A stretch of 64,000 nucleotides of DNA from Danxiaibacter flavus. Its GTDB lineage: Bacteria > Bacteroidota > Bacteroidia > Chitinophagales > Chitinophagaceae. Every line of letters begins with the position of its first letter. Positions within the stretch are counted from its first letter, which is position 1. The notes below the pieces were generated by a model, which was not told where the DNA came from, searched no databases, and worked only from the letters and a program-made list of their open reading frames with translations. The position numbers and the translations under genes were made by a program. The stretch covers positions 124,001-188,000 of the forward strand of contig NZ_JAULBC010000011.1 of the NCBI RefSeq assembly GCF_041060425.1, in the 5' to 3' direction. This document shows, piece after piece, positions 1 through 10,409 of the stretch.

Positions 1-2
1 AA

Positions 3-1823
3 AGCAATACAGATTTTTTAACTACCTATCATAATACTTTTGCCAGCGACTTTGATTTTTCAGCATCTGCCGGCGGCAACCTGCAGTATGTTTATGGATC
101 CGTTAACCAGGTATATTCTGCTTCAAAGGCAGGCATCATTGCTCCTGAGTTTTTTAACGTGTCTAACATTGCCCAGGCAAACCTGCGTAGTTCATCCTAT
201 TATTCTCAAAAGGCTGTATACAGCTTGTACGCAACAGCTTCTTTAGGTTTTAGAGACCTTGCTTACCTTGATTTAACAGGCCGAAACGATTGGTCGAGCA
301 CGCTGCCTGAAAACAATAACTCATATTTTTATCCATCTGCTTCATTAAGCCTGCTGGTGAACAAGATGCTTCATATGGGCAGGACTGTAAGCCTGTTCAA
401 GATTCGTGGTGGCTGGGCCAGCGTGGGTAAGGATACCGACCCGTATAACTTGTACGGCACCGCCGGTATAACCAGCTTTGGCGGAATTGTTACACAATCA
501 ACTTCACCAAAACTTAAAAATCCTACATTGAAACCAGAGCAGGCTATTTCTACTGAATTAGGTGTTGATCTTGGCTTCTTTAATAACCGCCTGCGTTTTG
601 AGGGTACCGTTTACAGGTCTGATAACAAGAACCAAATCTTATCTATCAACACACCGGCTTCCTCAGGATATTCCGGCAGGCAAATTAACGCCGGCCTTGT
701 ACGCAGCCAGGGTCTTGAGCTTCAATTGGGCGGCACTGTAATATCAAGCAAAGACTGGACATGGGATGTAAGTATTAACTATACCAAAAATGACGCTTAC
801 ATTATGTCGCTTGCTACCGGTGTACCTTACTTCTCTTTCTGGCAGGATGGCAACAGCGGCTCATGGACATATGCAAAAGGTCAACCAATTCCTAATATGT
901 TTGATAAAAATGGTAACCAGGTTATAAGCAATGGAAAGTTGGGTCAGATCTGGGATAACAAGGTTGCTACAGTAACAGATAAAACATCGCCTTATTATGG
1001 CTGGCCTTTACTGAGTACCGGCGGCTCTTTGCAGAAAGATGGTAACGGAGATTTTCAGCATAAAGAAGTGGTGGGCAATTTCAACCCTAAACTACGTATG
1101 GGTATGCAAACAGCTGTTAAATGGAAGATGTTTACCCTTTCCGCCAGCGTTGATATGCGTTTAGGTGGCACCTTCTTCTCTCAAACATACCGCTACCTGC
1201 AGTCTGATGCAGCTATGGCAAGGCAAACAAATATGGGTATACCTATTCCAGCCAGCGCTAAAGATAATATCCCAGCCTTCCTTAAATCGAACCCGGACAA
1301 ATACATAAAAATCAATGGCAACCTGGCAATGTTTAACCTGGTGGGCGGCCCGACTACTGAAACAGGTGGCTTCCCGTATACAACCAATGGTAACATTACC
1401 ATTAACGATGGTGCGTTTTATCCCGGTGTGTACAGCGATGGTAACGGTGGTTACGTCGAAAACCTGGGCGACCCAGCTACAACAAAGTTTGATAACTATG
1501 AGGATGCTGTTACAGGAAGCTGGTCTTATGCACGTATGAGCATGTTCGATGCATCTTATCTTAAACTAAGAGAGGTTACGTTAACTGCTCAATTGCCTAA
1601 GAGTTTTTCTGACAGGCTAAAACTGCAAGGCATTTCAGTAGGTGTTTATTCAAGCAACATTTTACTTTGGACAAAAGCCAAGGCGGGTATAGATCCGGAA
1701 ATGGCCTTCCAGTTCCAAACCGGTGCACAGGGCAATGGCTCACAGTTCAGACAGGGTATTGAAAGGTATAATATAACCCCATGGACATTGCCAATTGGTA
1801 TAAAACTAAATGTTCGTTTCTAA
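3..1823 (+). CDS. SusC/RagA-type TonB-dependent outer-membrane receptor, C-terminal part (5' end outside window)
   Basis: The frame is open from base 3, so this is the last 606 residues of a larger protein; SusC proteins are usually about 1,000 residues, so plug and N-terminus lie upstream of the window. What remains is the beta-barrel: alternating strands, a YLDLTGRNDWSSTLP stretch (about residues 92-106 of the fragment) that is typical of the SusC barrel, many Gly/Asn loops, and a final phenylalanine (LNVRF) as expected for the BAM recognition strand. The SusD gene starts 32 bp downstream, the standard receptor-lipoprotein pairing. Role: energised import of an oligosaccharide through the outer membrane. 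The substrate is not readable from this part; the GH20 gene next door suggests an N-acetylhexosamine glycan (inference). Confidence 0.93.
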   Translation, partial: SNTDFLTTYHNTFASDFDFSASAGGNLQYVYGSVNQVYSASKAGIIAPEFFNVSNIAQANLRSSSYYSQKAVYSLYATASLGFRDLAYLDLTGRNDWSSTLPENNNSYFYPSASLSLLVNKMLHMGRTVSLFKIRGGWASVGKDTDPYNLYGTAGITSFGGIVTQSTSPKLKNPTLKPEQAISTELGVDLGFFNNRLRFEGTVYRSDNKNQILSINTPASSGYSGRQINAGLVRSQGLELQLGGTVISSKDWTWDVSINYTKNDAYIMSLATGVPYFSFWQDGNSGSWTYAKGQPIPNMFDKNGNQVISNGKLGQIWDNKVATVTDKTSPYYGWPLLSTGGSLQKDGNGDFQHKEVVGNFNPKLRMGMQTAVKWKMFTLSASVDMRLGGTFFSQTYRYLQSDAAMARQTNMGIPIPASAKDNIPAFLKSNPDKYIKINGNLAMFNLVGGPTTETGGFPYTTNGNITINDGAFYPGVYSDGNGGYVENLGDPATTKFDNYEDAVTGSWSYARMSMFDASYLKLREVTLTAQLPKSFSDRLKLQGISVGVYSSNILLWTKAKAGIDPEMAFQFQTGAQGNGSQFRQGIERYNITPWTLPIGIKLNVRF

Positions 1824-1855
1824 ACCGCTATTCTAAAAAAAATAAAAAATACAAG

Positions 1856-3631
1856 ATGAAAGGCGCAATAAACTTTGGTACAGCCATATGCGTTTTCCTG
1901 ACCATATTGCTGCTGGGCGCTTCGTGTAAAAAGTTTACAGTTCTTAACAGCGACCCAAATAATATAACTGTTGATAAGGCGTCTGCAGACTATCTTATGG
2001 CAGGCGTGCTTACACAATCGGCTATGTGGTATGGTAATTTAGGTTCCGGTCAACTATCCGGCGCTATGCAGCAAACGGCCCAGGATGCCTGGGGAAATAC
2101 ATTTTCTCAATATGCCTGGAGTCCAATGGACTGGAGTACCAATTATTCTATATTAAGAGATAATAAATTTTTATTGGTAAAAGCGCAGCAAAATGGTTGG
2201 AAGTTTCACCAGGGTGTTGCAATGGTTATGCGTGCCTTTAACTATGGCAATATTGCTGATTTTTGGGGAGATGCACCAGATTCGTTGGCTTTGAACGGCG
2301 ACCTGGATGGCAGCGAAAATCAGTTCCCTGTGTTTGATGCGCAGGATGCGATCTATGCACGCGTGATCAGGGATCTAAAGGCTGCGATACCTTTTTTTGA
2401 AGGAAACGCAGATGATTACAAAGAAATAACCAGTGCAACAAGATCATCTGATGTGTTCTACGGTGGCGACCCTGCGAAATGGAAAAGACTTGCCTACTCA
2501 TTGCTATTAAGATACTACATGCGTCAATCGTCAAAAATAGATGTAAAGGCAGATGTTGAAGCTATTTCGGGAGAGGTTTTCCAGGATAATGGGGACGATT
2601 TTTCTATGCCTTTGCCTGGTATAGACGCAGGCACATCTTACCAGTTTGCCAGCAAATTCCAGAGCCGTTCAGGCTATGACAGAAATAAAATGAGCGGCAC
2701 ACTTACCATGAGGCTGAAAGATTTACAAGACCCACGCATTGTAATAATGGCCGAGCCTATACAAACGCCATCAGTGGTAGACGCAAGCAAGTTTGCGGCT
2801 GGCGATAACACAACGCTTGTTAACCTGGAGAATGGCATTCGTTATATTAATCCTGCGGCAGCAGCAGCTTCACATTTTAAGCAGTTTAACCCGGCTACTT
2901 ATTCAACAGACAGACCTTATGGTGCTGTGTTGTCTTCTGTATGGGGTCTGTATGATACATCTTCAAGATATGTAGGCGTACCTATCAGCTACAGCAATAA
3001 CGATTTTTCCTACAACATCAATGGTACTGGTACACAGTCTACTTCTATCAATAACTATGTATCTTATCTGAGGAAAGATATTTATGACAACCCAAGTGGC
3101 CCGTTACTGGTGCAAAAGCTGGCTTCTTACACTGAAATTTGTTTTGACCTTGCTGAGGCTGCATTAAAGGGCTGGAACGTAAAAGGCGGAACTGCCGAAG
3201 ATTGGTATAACAGGGGCATACAGGCTTCATTCGATGACTGGCAGGTGTTTGCAAAGTATCAATCAGATGTGGATGGCTACTCCGGCTGCGTAAAAAGCTA
3301 TAGCAGCTATATAGCACAGCCATCTGTTGCATTTAACAATACGCTGCAAAGAATCATTGAGCAAAAATGGATTGCTTCATGGCAGGCATGTAACGAGGCC
3401 TTTATGGATTGGAGAAGAACAGGTTATCCCGCGTTAACAATTGGCTGGGCATCCTACCGTCAACAAATACCTTTGCGCTTTGCATATCACAATACAGAAA
3501 TTCAAAATAACACAGACAACGCTAACAAAGCCATTTCTAAGCTGGAGACAACTCCTTATGTAGGTCCTGACGGGGCAAACAGCTGCTGGTCTAAGTTTTG
3601 GTTATTACAGGGTACTGGCAAGCCCTGGTAA
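1856..3631 (+). CDS. SusD/RagB-family glycan-binding lipoprotein
   Basis: 591 residues. I chose the ATG at 1856, not an earlier in-frame codon inside the end of SusC, because it gives a clean lipoprotein signal: MKGAINFGTAICVFLTILLL followed by the lipobox GASC and a KKF start to the mature protein. The protein has the SusD layout: an early ...NITVDKASADYLMAGVLTQ helix, TPR-like helices, and a late LQRIIEQKWIASWQ helix followed by EAFMDWRRTGYP, a common signature of the SusD C-terminal half. It would sit on the cell surface as the lid of the SusC channel. It lies 32 bp after SusC and 20 bp before the GH20 gene, so the three are probably co-transcribed. Confidence 0.93.
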   Translation: MKGAINFGTAICVFLTILLLGASCKKFTVLNSDPNNITVDKASADYLMAGVLTQSAMWYGNLGSGQLSGAMQQTAQDAWGNTFSQYAWSPMDWSTNYSILRDNKFLLVKAQQNGWKFHQGVAMVMRAFNYGNIADFWGDAPDSLALNGDLDGSENQFPVFDAQDAIYARVIRDLKAAIPFFEGNADDYKEITSATRSSDVFYGGDPAKWKRLAYSLLLRYYMRQSSKIDVKADVEAISGEVFQDNGDDFSMPLPGIDAGTSYQFASKFQSRSGYDRNKMSGTLTMRLKDLQDPRIVIMAEPIQTPSVVDASKFAAGDNTTLVNLENGIRYINPAAAAASHFKQFNPATYSTDRPYGAVLSSVWGLYDTSSRYVGVPISYSNNDFSYNINGTGTQSTSINNYVSYLRKDIYDNPSGPLLVQKLASYTEICFDLAEAALKGWNVKGGTAEDWYNRGIQASFDDWQVFAKYQSDVDGYSGCVKSYSSYIAQPSVAFNNTLQRIIEQKWIASWQACNEAFMDWRRTGYPALTIGWASYRQQIPLRFAYHNTEIQNNTDNANKAISKLETTPYVGPDGANSCWSKFWLLQGTGKPW

Positions 3632-3651
3632 GTAAATATTTATAAGTAACA

Positions 3652-5688
3652 ATGATTCGAAAAAGTATACTGCTTTTTGGGTTGATGGTGTTGGTTGTAA
3701 TGGGGGATGCACAGGTAAATAATGCATTTAGCTTAATGCCCGTTCCATCACAATTGGAAACCAATTCAAAAAAATGTAGAATAAACGAAGGTACCAGGGT
3801 GGCTGTAAAAGGCCACCCTGATGCCCGTTTATTTGCCGAAGCAAGCCGTTTTGTAAGGCGTTTAAGCAACAAGACAGGCATTTTTCTTGATAAGCAGGGA
3901 TTCGTAGCAGCAAGCGATAGTAATGAGCATGCCCTTGTACTTATCAACGTTCAGCGGCAGGGCAACCTAAAGCTGGGAGAGGATGAAAGCTATAACCTTG
4001 CGACCAATGAAAACCAGGTTGTAATAACAGCCAATACCGATATTGGCGCTATACATGGCCTGGAAACTTTATTGCAACTGGTAAGCAGCGATGAAAATGG
4101 TTATTATTTTCCCGGAGTTACAATATTTGATGAACCACGGTTTGCCTGGCGCGGGCTGCTGCTCGATGTTGCCTTGCATTTTATGCCGGTGGATGTGGTG
4201 AAAAGAAACCTGGATGGGATGGCCGCTGTTAAAATGAATGTGCTGCACATGCATCTTTGCAATGACCAGGGTTTTAGAGTTGAATCGAAAGTGTTTCCTC
4301 GTTTGCAAAAGGTTGCATCGGATGGACAATACTATACACAGGAAGATATAAAAGAGATTGTTGCATATGCAGGTCAGCGGGGTATAAGAGTGGTGCCTGA
4401 ATTTGTGGTGCCTGCTCATACCACTGCTATACTTACTGCGTATCCTGAATTTGCAAGCGTTAAAAGAGATTATACATTACAGCGTTACTTTGGCGTGTTT
4501 AATCCTGTAATGGACCCTACCAACGAAAAGCTTTACCCTTTTCTTGAAAAGCTGTACACTGAAATGGCATCGCTTTTCCCTGACGCGTATGTACATATTG
4601 GCGGTGATGAAAATACCGGCAAAGACTGGGAGAGTACGCCGCATATTAAAAGTTTTATGCAGGCCCACGGTATGAAAAATTATATGGCACTGCAAACTTA
4701 TTTCAACCAGCGTCTTCTTCCAATTATACGTAAGACGGGTAAGATAATGATGGGCTGGGATGAAATATTTCAACCCGGTGTGCCGAAGGATATTGTTATA
4801 CAGTCTTGGCGCGGTAATGAAGCATTTTATAATTCTGTGAAGCAGGGATATAAAGCCATACTTTCCTACGGTTATTATATCGACTTAATTCAACCTGCAT
4901 CATATCACTACGTAAATGATCCCACACCCGATAGTGCCCGCCTAACCGGCGAACAAAAGAAACTTATTTTAGGGGGAGAAGCTACTATGTGGAGCGAGAT
5001 GGTAACTGCTGAAACTGTTGACAGCAGGATCTGGCCGCGAACTGCAGCCATAGCAGAAAGATTATGGTCACCCGCAACAGTAAATAATATTGATGACATG
5101 TACCGACGCCTCAATATTACCAGCCTAAACCTTGAGGCGCTGGGTTTGCAACATATAGCCTATAAACAGCCAATGATGCGGCAACTGGCTAATAGCTACG
5201 ATACAAAGGCGCTGGAAGTTTTGGTAAATGTGATCGAACCACTAAAAATATACGAACGTAATCAGGGTGACACTATGTACACCGTGTTTTCACCATTTAC
5301 AAAATTGGCGGATGTGGCTACACCCGATCAGGAACTGCCCCGCGTATTTAACAAGCAGGTTGATAGCTTTTTAGCAAAGCCCTCTCCTGAGCTTGAAAAA
5401 AATATATGGGAGTGGTTAACGGTTTGGAAGAATAATGATGTACAATTTAAAATAGTGCTTCGCAATGCACCTGTTTTGCGGGAGGGAGCCGGGTTGTCTG
5501 AAAATCTTTCGCTGCTGGCTTCTGCGGGCCTGGATGCATTGCAACATATACATGACAAACAAAAGGTAAATGCTGATTGGTTGAAGCAAAGCCTTACGAT
5601 AGTTGCAGCGGCAAGACAGCAAGGCGGTCGGTGTGAATTGCAGGTTGTTGACCCGATAGAAAAATTAATAAAACAAGCTGCTGAATAA
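3652..5688 (+). CDS. Secreted GH20 beta-N-acetylhexosaminidase
   Basis: 678 residues with an N-terminal signal peptide (MIRKSILLFGLMVLVVMGDAQ, cut near residue 20). An N-terminal GH20b-like domain (about 25-150) is followed by the TIM barrel starting at FAWRGLLLDVALHFMPV. The catalytic Asp-Glu pair of family 20 is in HIGGDE, D319-E320. The barrel closes near GGEATMWSE, with its conserved Trp, and RIWPRTAAIAERLWSP. A C-terminal region of about 190 residues is helical and unassigned. The enzyme removes terminal GlcNAc or GalNAc by substrate-assisted catalysis (known for the family). It follows SusD by 20 bp, so it probably acts on sugars bound or imported by that pair. A hairpin terminator follows. 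Confidence 0.93.
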   Translation: MIRKSILLFGLMVLVVMGDAQVNNAFSLMPVPSQLETNSKKCRINEGTRVAVKGHPDARLFAEASRFVRRLSNKTGIFLDKQGFVAASDSNEHALVLINVQRQGNLKLGEDESYNLATNENQVVITANTDIGAIHGLETLLQLVSSDENGYYFPGVTIFDEPRFAWRGLLLDVALHFMPVDVVKRNLDGMAAVKMNVLHMHLCNDQGFRVESKVFPRLQKVASDGQYYTQEDIKEIVAYAGQRGIRVVPEFVVPAHTTAILTAYPEFASVKRDYTLQRYFGVFNPVMDPTNEKLYPFLEKLYTEMASLFPDAYVHIGGDENTGKDWESTPHIKSFMQAHGMKNYMALQTYFNQRLLPIIRKTGKIMMGWDEIFQPGVPKDIVIQSWRGNEAFYNSVKQGYKAILSYGYYIDLIQPASYHYVNDPTPDSARLTGEQKKLILGGEATMWSEMVTAETVDSRIWPRTAAIAERLWSPATVNNIDDMYRRLNITSLNLEALGLQHIAYKQPMMRQLANSYDTKALEVLVNVIEPLKIYERNQGDTMYTVFSPFTKLADVATPDQELPRVFNKQVDSFLAKPSPELEKNIWEWLTVWKNNDVQFKIVLRNAPVLREGAGLSENLSLLASAGLDALQHIHDKQKVNADWLKQSLTIVAAARQQGGRCELQVVDPIEKLIKQAAE

Positions 5689-5719
5689 TAAACAAGTTTT
5701 AATAAGAAGAATACATAAC

Positions 5720-5770
5720 GCCCGTGTTGGATGCTTTATAAACAAAGTTCCAACGGGCCTTTGATTTTTG
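5720..5770 (+). terminator. Probable rho-independent terminator after the GH20 gene
   Basis: Arms GCCCG(TG)TTGGA at 5720-5731 and TCCAACGGGC at 5749-5758 pair with a two-base bulge, followed by a T-rich tail. It ends the SusC-SusD-GH20 transcript. It also argues against the in-frame ATG at 5731 (inside the hairpin) as start of the next gene. Confidence 0.6.
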
Positions 5771-5799
5771 ACTTAACTGTAATCTATACACAAACTTTG

Positions 5800-8700
5800 A
5801 TGATGAAATTATTAAACCGCATACAATTGCCGTTACTGCTGTGTTGTTTATGGAGTGGATTACAGGCTTCGCCCGGACCGGGAGTTAACTCCAAGGGACA
5901 GCCTGTTTACAAAGACACTGCTTACCGGCAACCCTACAGTATAAAATACTTGCTCAGCCATAACAACGGCGTAGTACTTAAAAGAGTATGCAGCGACAGG
6001 AATGGTGTTATACAAATACATTCTTCGCAAGGACTTTTAACCGTATCAGGCGGGCAGTTTTTATACCCCGGCCAATTGATGCAGGATGTTAGCTACCAGG
6101 CTATGCTAAACAAAAAGATTAGCAACATAGGTATCTATCAAAACCAGTTTGTGTACCTGGATGATAAAGCGGTATTAAGCAACGCCTGGGCAGGCAGCCT
6201 TTACAGCCGCCACACCATGTCTGCAGCAAGCTTATTTAGTGGAGGCAAAGATTTTGACTTTTTATTGTCAGATGGTACATCCTTGCAATATATTAAAGAT
6301 TCCAAAGTATTGTGGAAGGGAAACACCAATGATAAACTAGTCGATATTGTATTCGACAAAAAGCGCAACCAGTTTTGGCTGCTGGGTGAGCATACGGTAT
6401 CTGTATTTTCACCTGCAAACAATTCGATCATAACAAAATATAAAGGCGATAGTTTAACCTGTTTTTCACTGACAAATAATAACACAAGGCTTGTAGTTGG
6501 TACACATAATGGCTACATCATGCTTGATGCCAGTAACGGAAGGCCCATTGGGAATATGCAGCGTCGTATTCCGGCTACCAGCCTAACCGTTGTTAAAGAG
6601 ATCAATGGCAAACTATGGTTTGGCTCAACGGATGGAGCCTTTATGCTGCAGGATGACGGAAAATATAAATATTACGCTTCTAAACGCTGGCTGCCATCGA
6701 ATATGGTAACTGATATCTCGACTGGCAGTAACGGAACTGTGTTGGTGCTTACCACCGGAGGGTTGAGTGAAATTCGTTTTACACAAATGACCTTGCATGA
6801 CAAGGCAATGTATTATGAAAAGCAGGTGCGATCAAGACATATCCGCCTGGGCTTTAATGCAACCATCTCAAGAATGAAGGACGGAGATGTAAGCACCGGC
6901 TCATTGGAGGATTCTGATAATGACGGCCTATGGACATCTATGTACCTGGGTGCGGAAGTATTTAGATATGCAGCAACAAAATCGCCTGAGGCGCTTGAAA
7001 ATTGTAGAGAATCGCTCGATGCGATGGAGCGTTTGTATACGGTAACTTCATTGAAAGGCTTTCCTGCAAGGTCCTACGAAAGAAGGGGATATGCTATTGC
7101 TGATACGCAGGTGTGGAAGCGCGCAGAACATCCGGAATGGGATTGGAAGTCAACCACCAGCAGTGATGAAGCTATTGGGCACATATTTGTTTTTGGTGCC
7201 ATTGCAGAGCTGGTTGATGACACAGCCATGAAAAATAAAGCCATAAAGCTGATAGATGCGCTTATGCAGCATATTGTGGACCATGACCTGTACATGATAG
7301 ACTGGGATGGCAAACCAACCCGTTGGGGCAGGTGGAATCCTGAGTATGTAAATGCAAGACCAAAAATAGTAGGTGACAGAAAGATCACCTCCTCTAACAT
7401 TATCGCCATGTTGCAGACAGCCTGGCATTTTACCGGTAAAAGTATTTATAAAGACAAGGCTTTTGAGCTGATGAATAGACATGGGTTCCTGGAGAACCTT
7501 ATGCGGCCGATGAAAGACATTGGCTATGCACCTGCTGATGCAGACGAATTAAGTAAGGAGCTGTCTGACGGATGGAACCACTCTGATGATGAAATGTATT
7601 TTGTAGGCTATTGGGGACTTTACCGTTACGCATTTAACGACACCCTGAAAGCTAAATATAAAGAGGCTATTATTGATCACTGGCAGATTGAAAGACCCGA
7701 GAAAGAAGGCGCCTGGAACATATTTACGGCTCTTACAGATGTGCATGATTTTGATCTTAACAATGCAATATGGTATTTGCAAAAATACCCGATGGATATG
7801 ATCAACTGGAAAGTACGCAACAGTCAGCGTAAAGATATTGATCCCATCCCTGCCAATTTTAGAAACCAGACCACTAAAGAAGTGCTGCCACCGGATGAAT
7901 TGCGTATCAGCAGGCATAATGCAAACAGGTTTGATCTCGACGGCGGGGATGAGCATGGGCGCGAAGAACTAAGCGCCGGCGATATATGGCTGCTGCCTTA
8001 TTGGATGGGCCGTTATTTAAAAGTGATAAGCGAACCAGTTAATAACAAAGCAGCCGAAAAGCCCGTGGCAGCCGCAAAGGCATCGCATAGAGACGTTCCT
8101 TTCACACAACGCTACAGCGTTAAATACTATTTGAATGATACTGATGCTAAGTTGACCCGTGTTGCACAAGACCATAACGGTAATATACAGGTGTTGTCAT
8201 CAAATGGTTTATTAAAGCCACGTGGCGGTGAATTATTAGAAAGTGGCACACTTGTTAAAGATGTTGCTTACCTGTCCATTATTAAAAAAAAGATCGCAAC
8301 ACTTACAACTTCTAAAAATGAATTTGTATACACTGATGACAAGGCCGTATTCAGCAATGCCTGGGCAGGTACGTTGTACACACCTCATCTCTTGCCGGCA
8401 GCTAATGTAGTTGCCGCCGGTAAAGATGGTTGTTTTCTTGTTGCCGGTGATAAGCGCTTATCCCTGCTACAGAACGGTAAAATTGCCTGGTCCGGTGAAA
8501 TACCGGATAGTGTTGTGGCTATCCAGTTCAGGGATAATGAAAACCTTTTTTGGGTGCTATCAGCAAGGGGCATTTTTTCTTTTTCGCCAGTAAAGAAACA
8601 GTTGGTAAATGTTTTTAACGGTGAAGGTTTAACCTGCTTTAAAGCCCTGGATGGCAGGCTGCTGATAGGTACACACGATGGTTTTATGCAGATAGAAGCA

Positions 8701-10269
8701 CCATCTTATAAAGCAGGCGTTATCAATCATAAATTGCCTTGTGCAGACATATCAGTCATTGAAGAAATTGATAGCTGTATTTGGTTTGGCTCATCAAAAG
8801 GAGCCTTTATGCTAAAAAAAGACAGTACGTATGATTACTATGCTTCGCAAAGATGGCTGCCATCGGATATTGTAACAAGCATTGCTAAAGGCGATAACAA
8901 CATCGTACTTGTATTAACCACGAAGGGACTGGCAAAAATATGCGCTGATAAAATGACCCTTGATGAAAAAGCCGCATACTATGAAAATATAGTTCGTAAA
9001 AGGCATATACGTTATGGGTTTTACTGTGATTATACCAATGTAAGAAAGGGCGATACGGCTGCTGTTATCATGGGGCCGCATGATAGCGATAATCTATGGA
9101 CATCCATGTACCTTGCATCCCAGCTGTTTCGCTATCTTGTTACACATGACGATGAGGCTAAACAAAATTGCATTGAATCAATCGCAGCCATGGAAAGGCT
9201 TTTTGCACTAAGCGGTATTGAGGGTTTGTTTGGCCGCTGTATTGAGCGTACAGGCGTCGTCTCTTTTCATGATGAGATCCGTGAAGAAGTAAAAAACTAC
9301 TGGTACCCTGGTTATGATCATGTGCCGAGTAGCTGGCGGCATACCGATGGCGGTGAATGGGATTGGAGAGGCTCTGCCAGCAGTGATCAGGCAGTTGGAC
9401 AATACTTCGCACTTACCATGGTAGCACAATATATGGATGATGCCATTTTGAAGAAGAGGGCCATTAACCTTATTGATAAACTCACTCATTATATTGTAAT
9501 CAATAATTTAACGCTGGTTGATTTTAACGGCAAACCTTCACTGTGGGGTCGCTGGAATCCGGAACACATAAACAGGTTTCCCGATATGGTAGGTGATAAG
9601 AAACTGTATTCATCCAACATCATCAGCTTTTTGCAAACAGCATGGCATTTTACGGGTAAGCAACAATACAAGGCTATGGCCGAAGAATTACTGTATAAGC
9701 ATCATTATCTTGATAACCTCGCAAGGCCTGTTGCTGATATTGGTCCCGCGCCGCCGACAGCAGATAAATGGAGCCAGATGTTGTCAGGCGGATGGAATGC
9801 CTCAGACGATGAAATGTATTTTCTTGCTTACTGGGGTTTGTATCCGTACGCACTTAACGACACACTTAAAAGCAAATACAGGGAAGCCATACATGACCAC
9901 TGGAATATCATCCGGCCTGAAAAGGAAGCACTATGGAACCTTTGCTATGGTGCTATAACAGGTGCCAAAAACTTTGACCTGACCGAGGCCATTTGGGAAT
10001 TACAACGAATGCCGCTTGACCTGTCTACCTGGCGCATACACAACAGCAGCCGGCAGGATCTGACATATGAAGAGAACACTAAAATGGAATGGCCTGTTAA
10101 AGATGTATTGCCGCCTGATGAAAGGCCTGAAAATAAACACAACAGAAACCTGTTTAAACTGGATGCCGAGGGCAATGGTCAGTCCGAATTAGGGGGAGGT
10201 GATGTTTACTTATTGCCTTATTGGATGGGCCGTTATTTCGGCAAAATAAGCGCACCGGTAAATGAGTGA
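5800..10269 (+). CDS. Exported protein with a tandem duplication of a propeller-like plus alpha-helical barrel-like unit; function unknown
   Basis: 1,489 residues. The ATG pair at 5800/5803 is taken as the start because it yields a signal peptide (MMKLLNRIQLPLLLCCLWSG...) and clears the upstream terminator. The two halves (roughly residues 25-755 and 770-1489) align along their length: each begins YSIKYLLS or YSVKYYLN, has a beta-rich part with LWFGS or IWFGS blades (a sensor-like propeller), then LWTSMYL..., EWDWK/EWDWR with SSDEA/SSDQA, KPTRWGRWNPE/KPSLWGRWNPE, SDDEMYF and ends in LLPYWMGRY. The second part of each half looks like an alpha/alpha barrel of the six-hairpin type, as in many glycan-active enzymes. 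The E/D-rich conserved motifs may be catalytic (inference). It lies in the glycan locus. I do not recognise a named family. Confidence 0.8.
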   Translation: MMKLLNRIQLPLLLCCLWSGLQASPGPGVNSKGQPVYKDTAYRQPYSIKYLLSHNNGVVLKRVCSDRNGVIQIHSSQGLLTVSGGQFLYPGQLMQDVSYQAMLNKKISNIGIYQNQFVYLDDKAVLSNAWAGSLYSRHTMSAASLFSGGKDFDFLLSDGTSLQYIKDSKVLWKGNTNDKLVDIVFDKKRNQFWLLGEHTVSVFSPANNSIITKYKGDSLTCFSLTNNNTRLVVGTHNGYIMLDASNGRPIGNMQRRIPATSLTVVKEINGKLWFGSTDGAFMLQDDGKYKYYASKRWLPSNMVTDISTGSNGTVLVLTTGGLSEIRFTQMTLHDKAMYYEKQVRSRHIRLGFNATISRMKDGDVSTGSLEDSDNDGLWTSMYLGAEVFRYAATKSPEALENCRESLDAMERLYTVTSLKGFPARSYERRGYAIADTQVWKRAEHPEWDWKSTTSSDEAIGHIFVFGAIAELVDDTAMKNKAIKLIDALMQHIVDHDLYMIDWDGKPTRWGRWNPEYVNARPKIVGDRKITSSNIIAMLQTAWHFTGKSIYKDKAFELMNRHGFLENLMRPMKDIGYAPADADELSKELSDGWNHSDDEMYFVGYWGLYRYAFNDTLKAKYKEAIIDHWQIERPEKEGAWNIFTALTDVHDFDLNNAIWYLQKYPMDMINWKVRNSQRKDIDPIPANFRNQTTKEVLPPDELRISRHNANRFDLDGGDEHGREELSAGDIWLLPYWMGRYLKVISEPVNNKAAEKPVAAAKASHRDVPFTQRYSVKYYLNDTDAKLTRVAQDHNGNIQVLSSNGLLKPRGGELLESGTLVKDVAYLSIIKKKIATLTTSKNEFVYTDDKAVFSNAWAGTLYTPHLLPAANVVAAGKDGCFLVAGDKRLSLLQNGKIAWSGEIPDSVVAIQFRDNENLFWVLSARGIFSFSPVKKQLVNVFNGEGLTCFKALDGRLLIGTHDGFMQIEAPSYKAGVINHKLPCADISVIEEIDSCIWFGSSKGAFMLKKDSTYDYYASQRWLPSDIVTSIAKGDNNIVLVLTTKGLAKICADKMTLDEKAAYYENIVRKRHIRYGFYCDYTNVRKGDTAAVIMGPHDSDNLWTSMYLASQLFRYLVTHDDEAKQNCIESIAAMERLFALSGIEGLFGRCIERTGVVSFHDEIREEVKNYWYPGYDHVPSSWRHTDGGEWDWRGSASSDQAVGQYFALTMVAQYMDDAILKKRAINLIDKLTHYIVINNLTLVDFNGKPSLWGRWNPEHINRFPDMVGDKKLYSSNIISFLQTAWHFTGKQQYKAMAEELLYKHHYLDNLARPVADIGPAPPTADKWSQMLSGGWNASDDEMYFLAYWGLYPYALNDTLKSKYREAIHDHWNIIRPEKEALWNLCYGAITGAKNFDLTEAIWELQRMPLDLSTWRIHNSSRQDLTYEENTKMEWPVKDVLPPDERPENKHNRNLFKLDAEGNGQSELGGGDVYLLPYWMGRYFGKISAPVNE

Positions 10270-10347
10270 ATGTGCGAATGTGTGAATGTGCAAATGTGCG
10301 AATGTGTAAATGTGCGAATGTGTAAATATGCGAATGTGCAAATGTGT
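10268..10347 (+). repeat. Octanucleotide tandem repeat (GTGYRAAT)n
   Basis: Nine consecutive 8-bp units such as GTGCGAAT, GTGTGAAT, GTGCAAAT and GTGTAAAT follow directly after the stop of the preceding gene, with one ATGCGAAT variant, then decay. The period is not a multiple of three and no reading frame uses it. Confidence 0.85.
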
Positions 10348-10372
10348 GGCTGCAAAATAGAGACGCTCTGGC

Positions 10373-10405
10373 ACCTTTCACTATTGACTATTCACTTTTC
10401 ACTTA
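10373..10405 (+). repeat. Heptanucleotide tandem repeat (AAGTGAA type on the - strand)
   Basis: Read on the - strand, the units AAGTGAA, AAGTGAA, TAGTCAA and TAGTGAA run in a strict 7-bp phase just upstream of the acetyltransferase start. The same heptamer family recurs at about 27187. Confidence 0.7.
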
Positions 10406-10409
10406 ATGA

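Noticed and set aside
5731..5799. In-frame ATG at 5731 as start of the large duplicated protein
   Set aside because: It lies in the stem of a terminator and would place 23 residues before the signal peptide.
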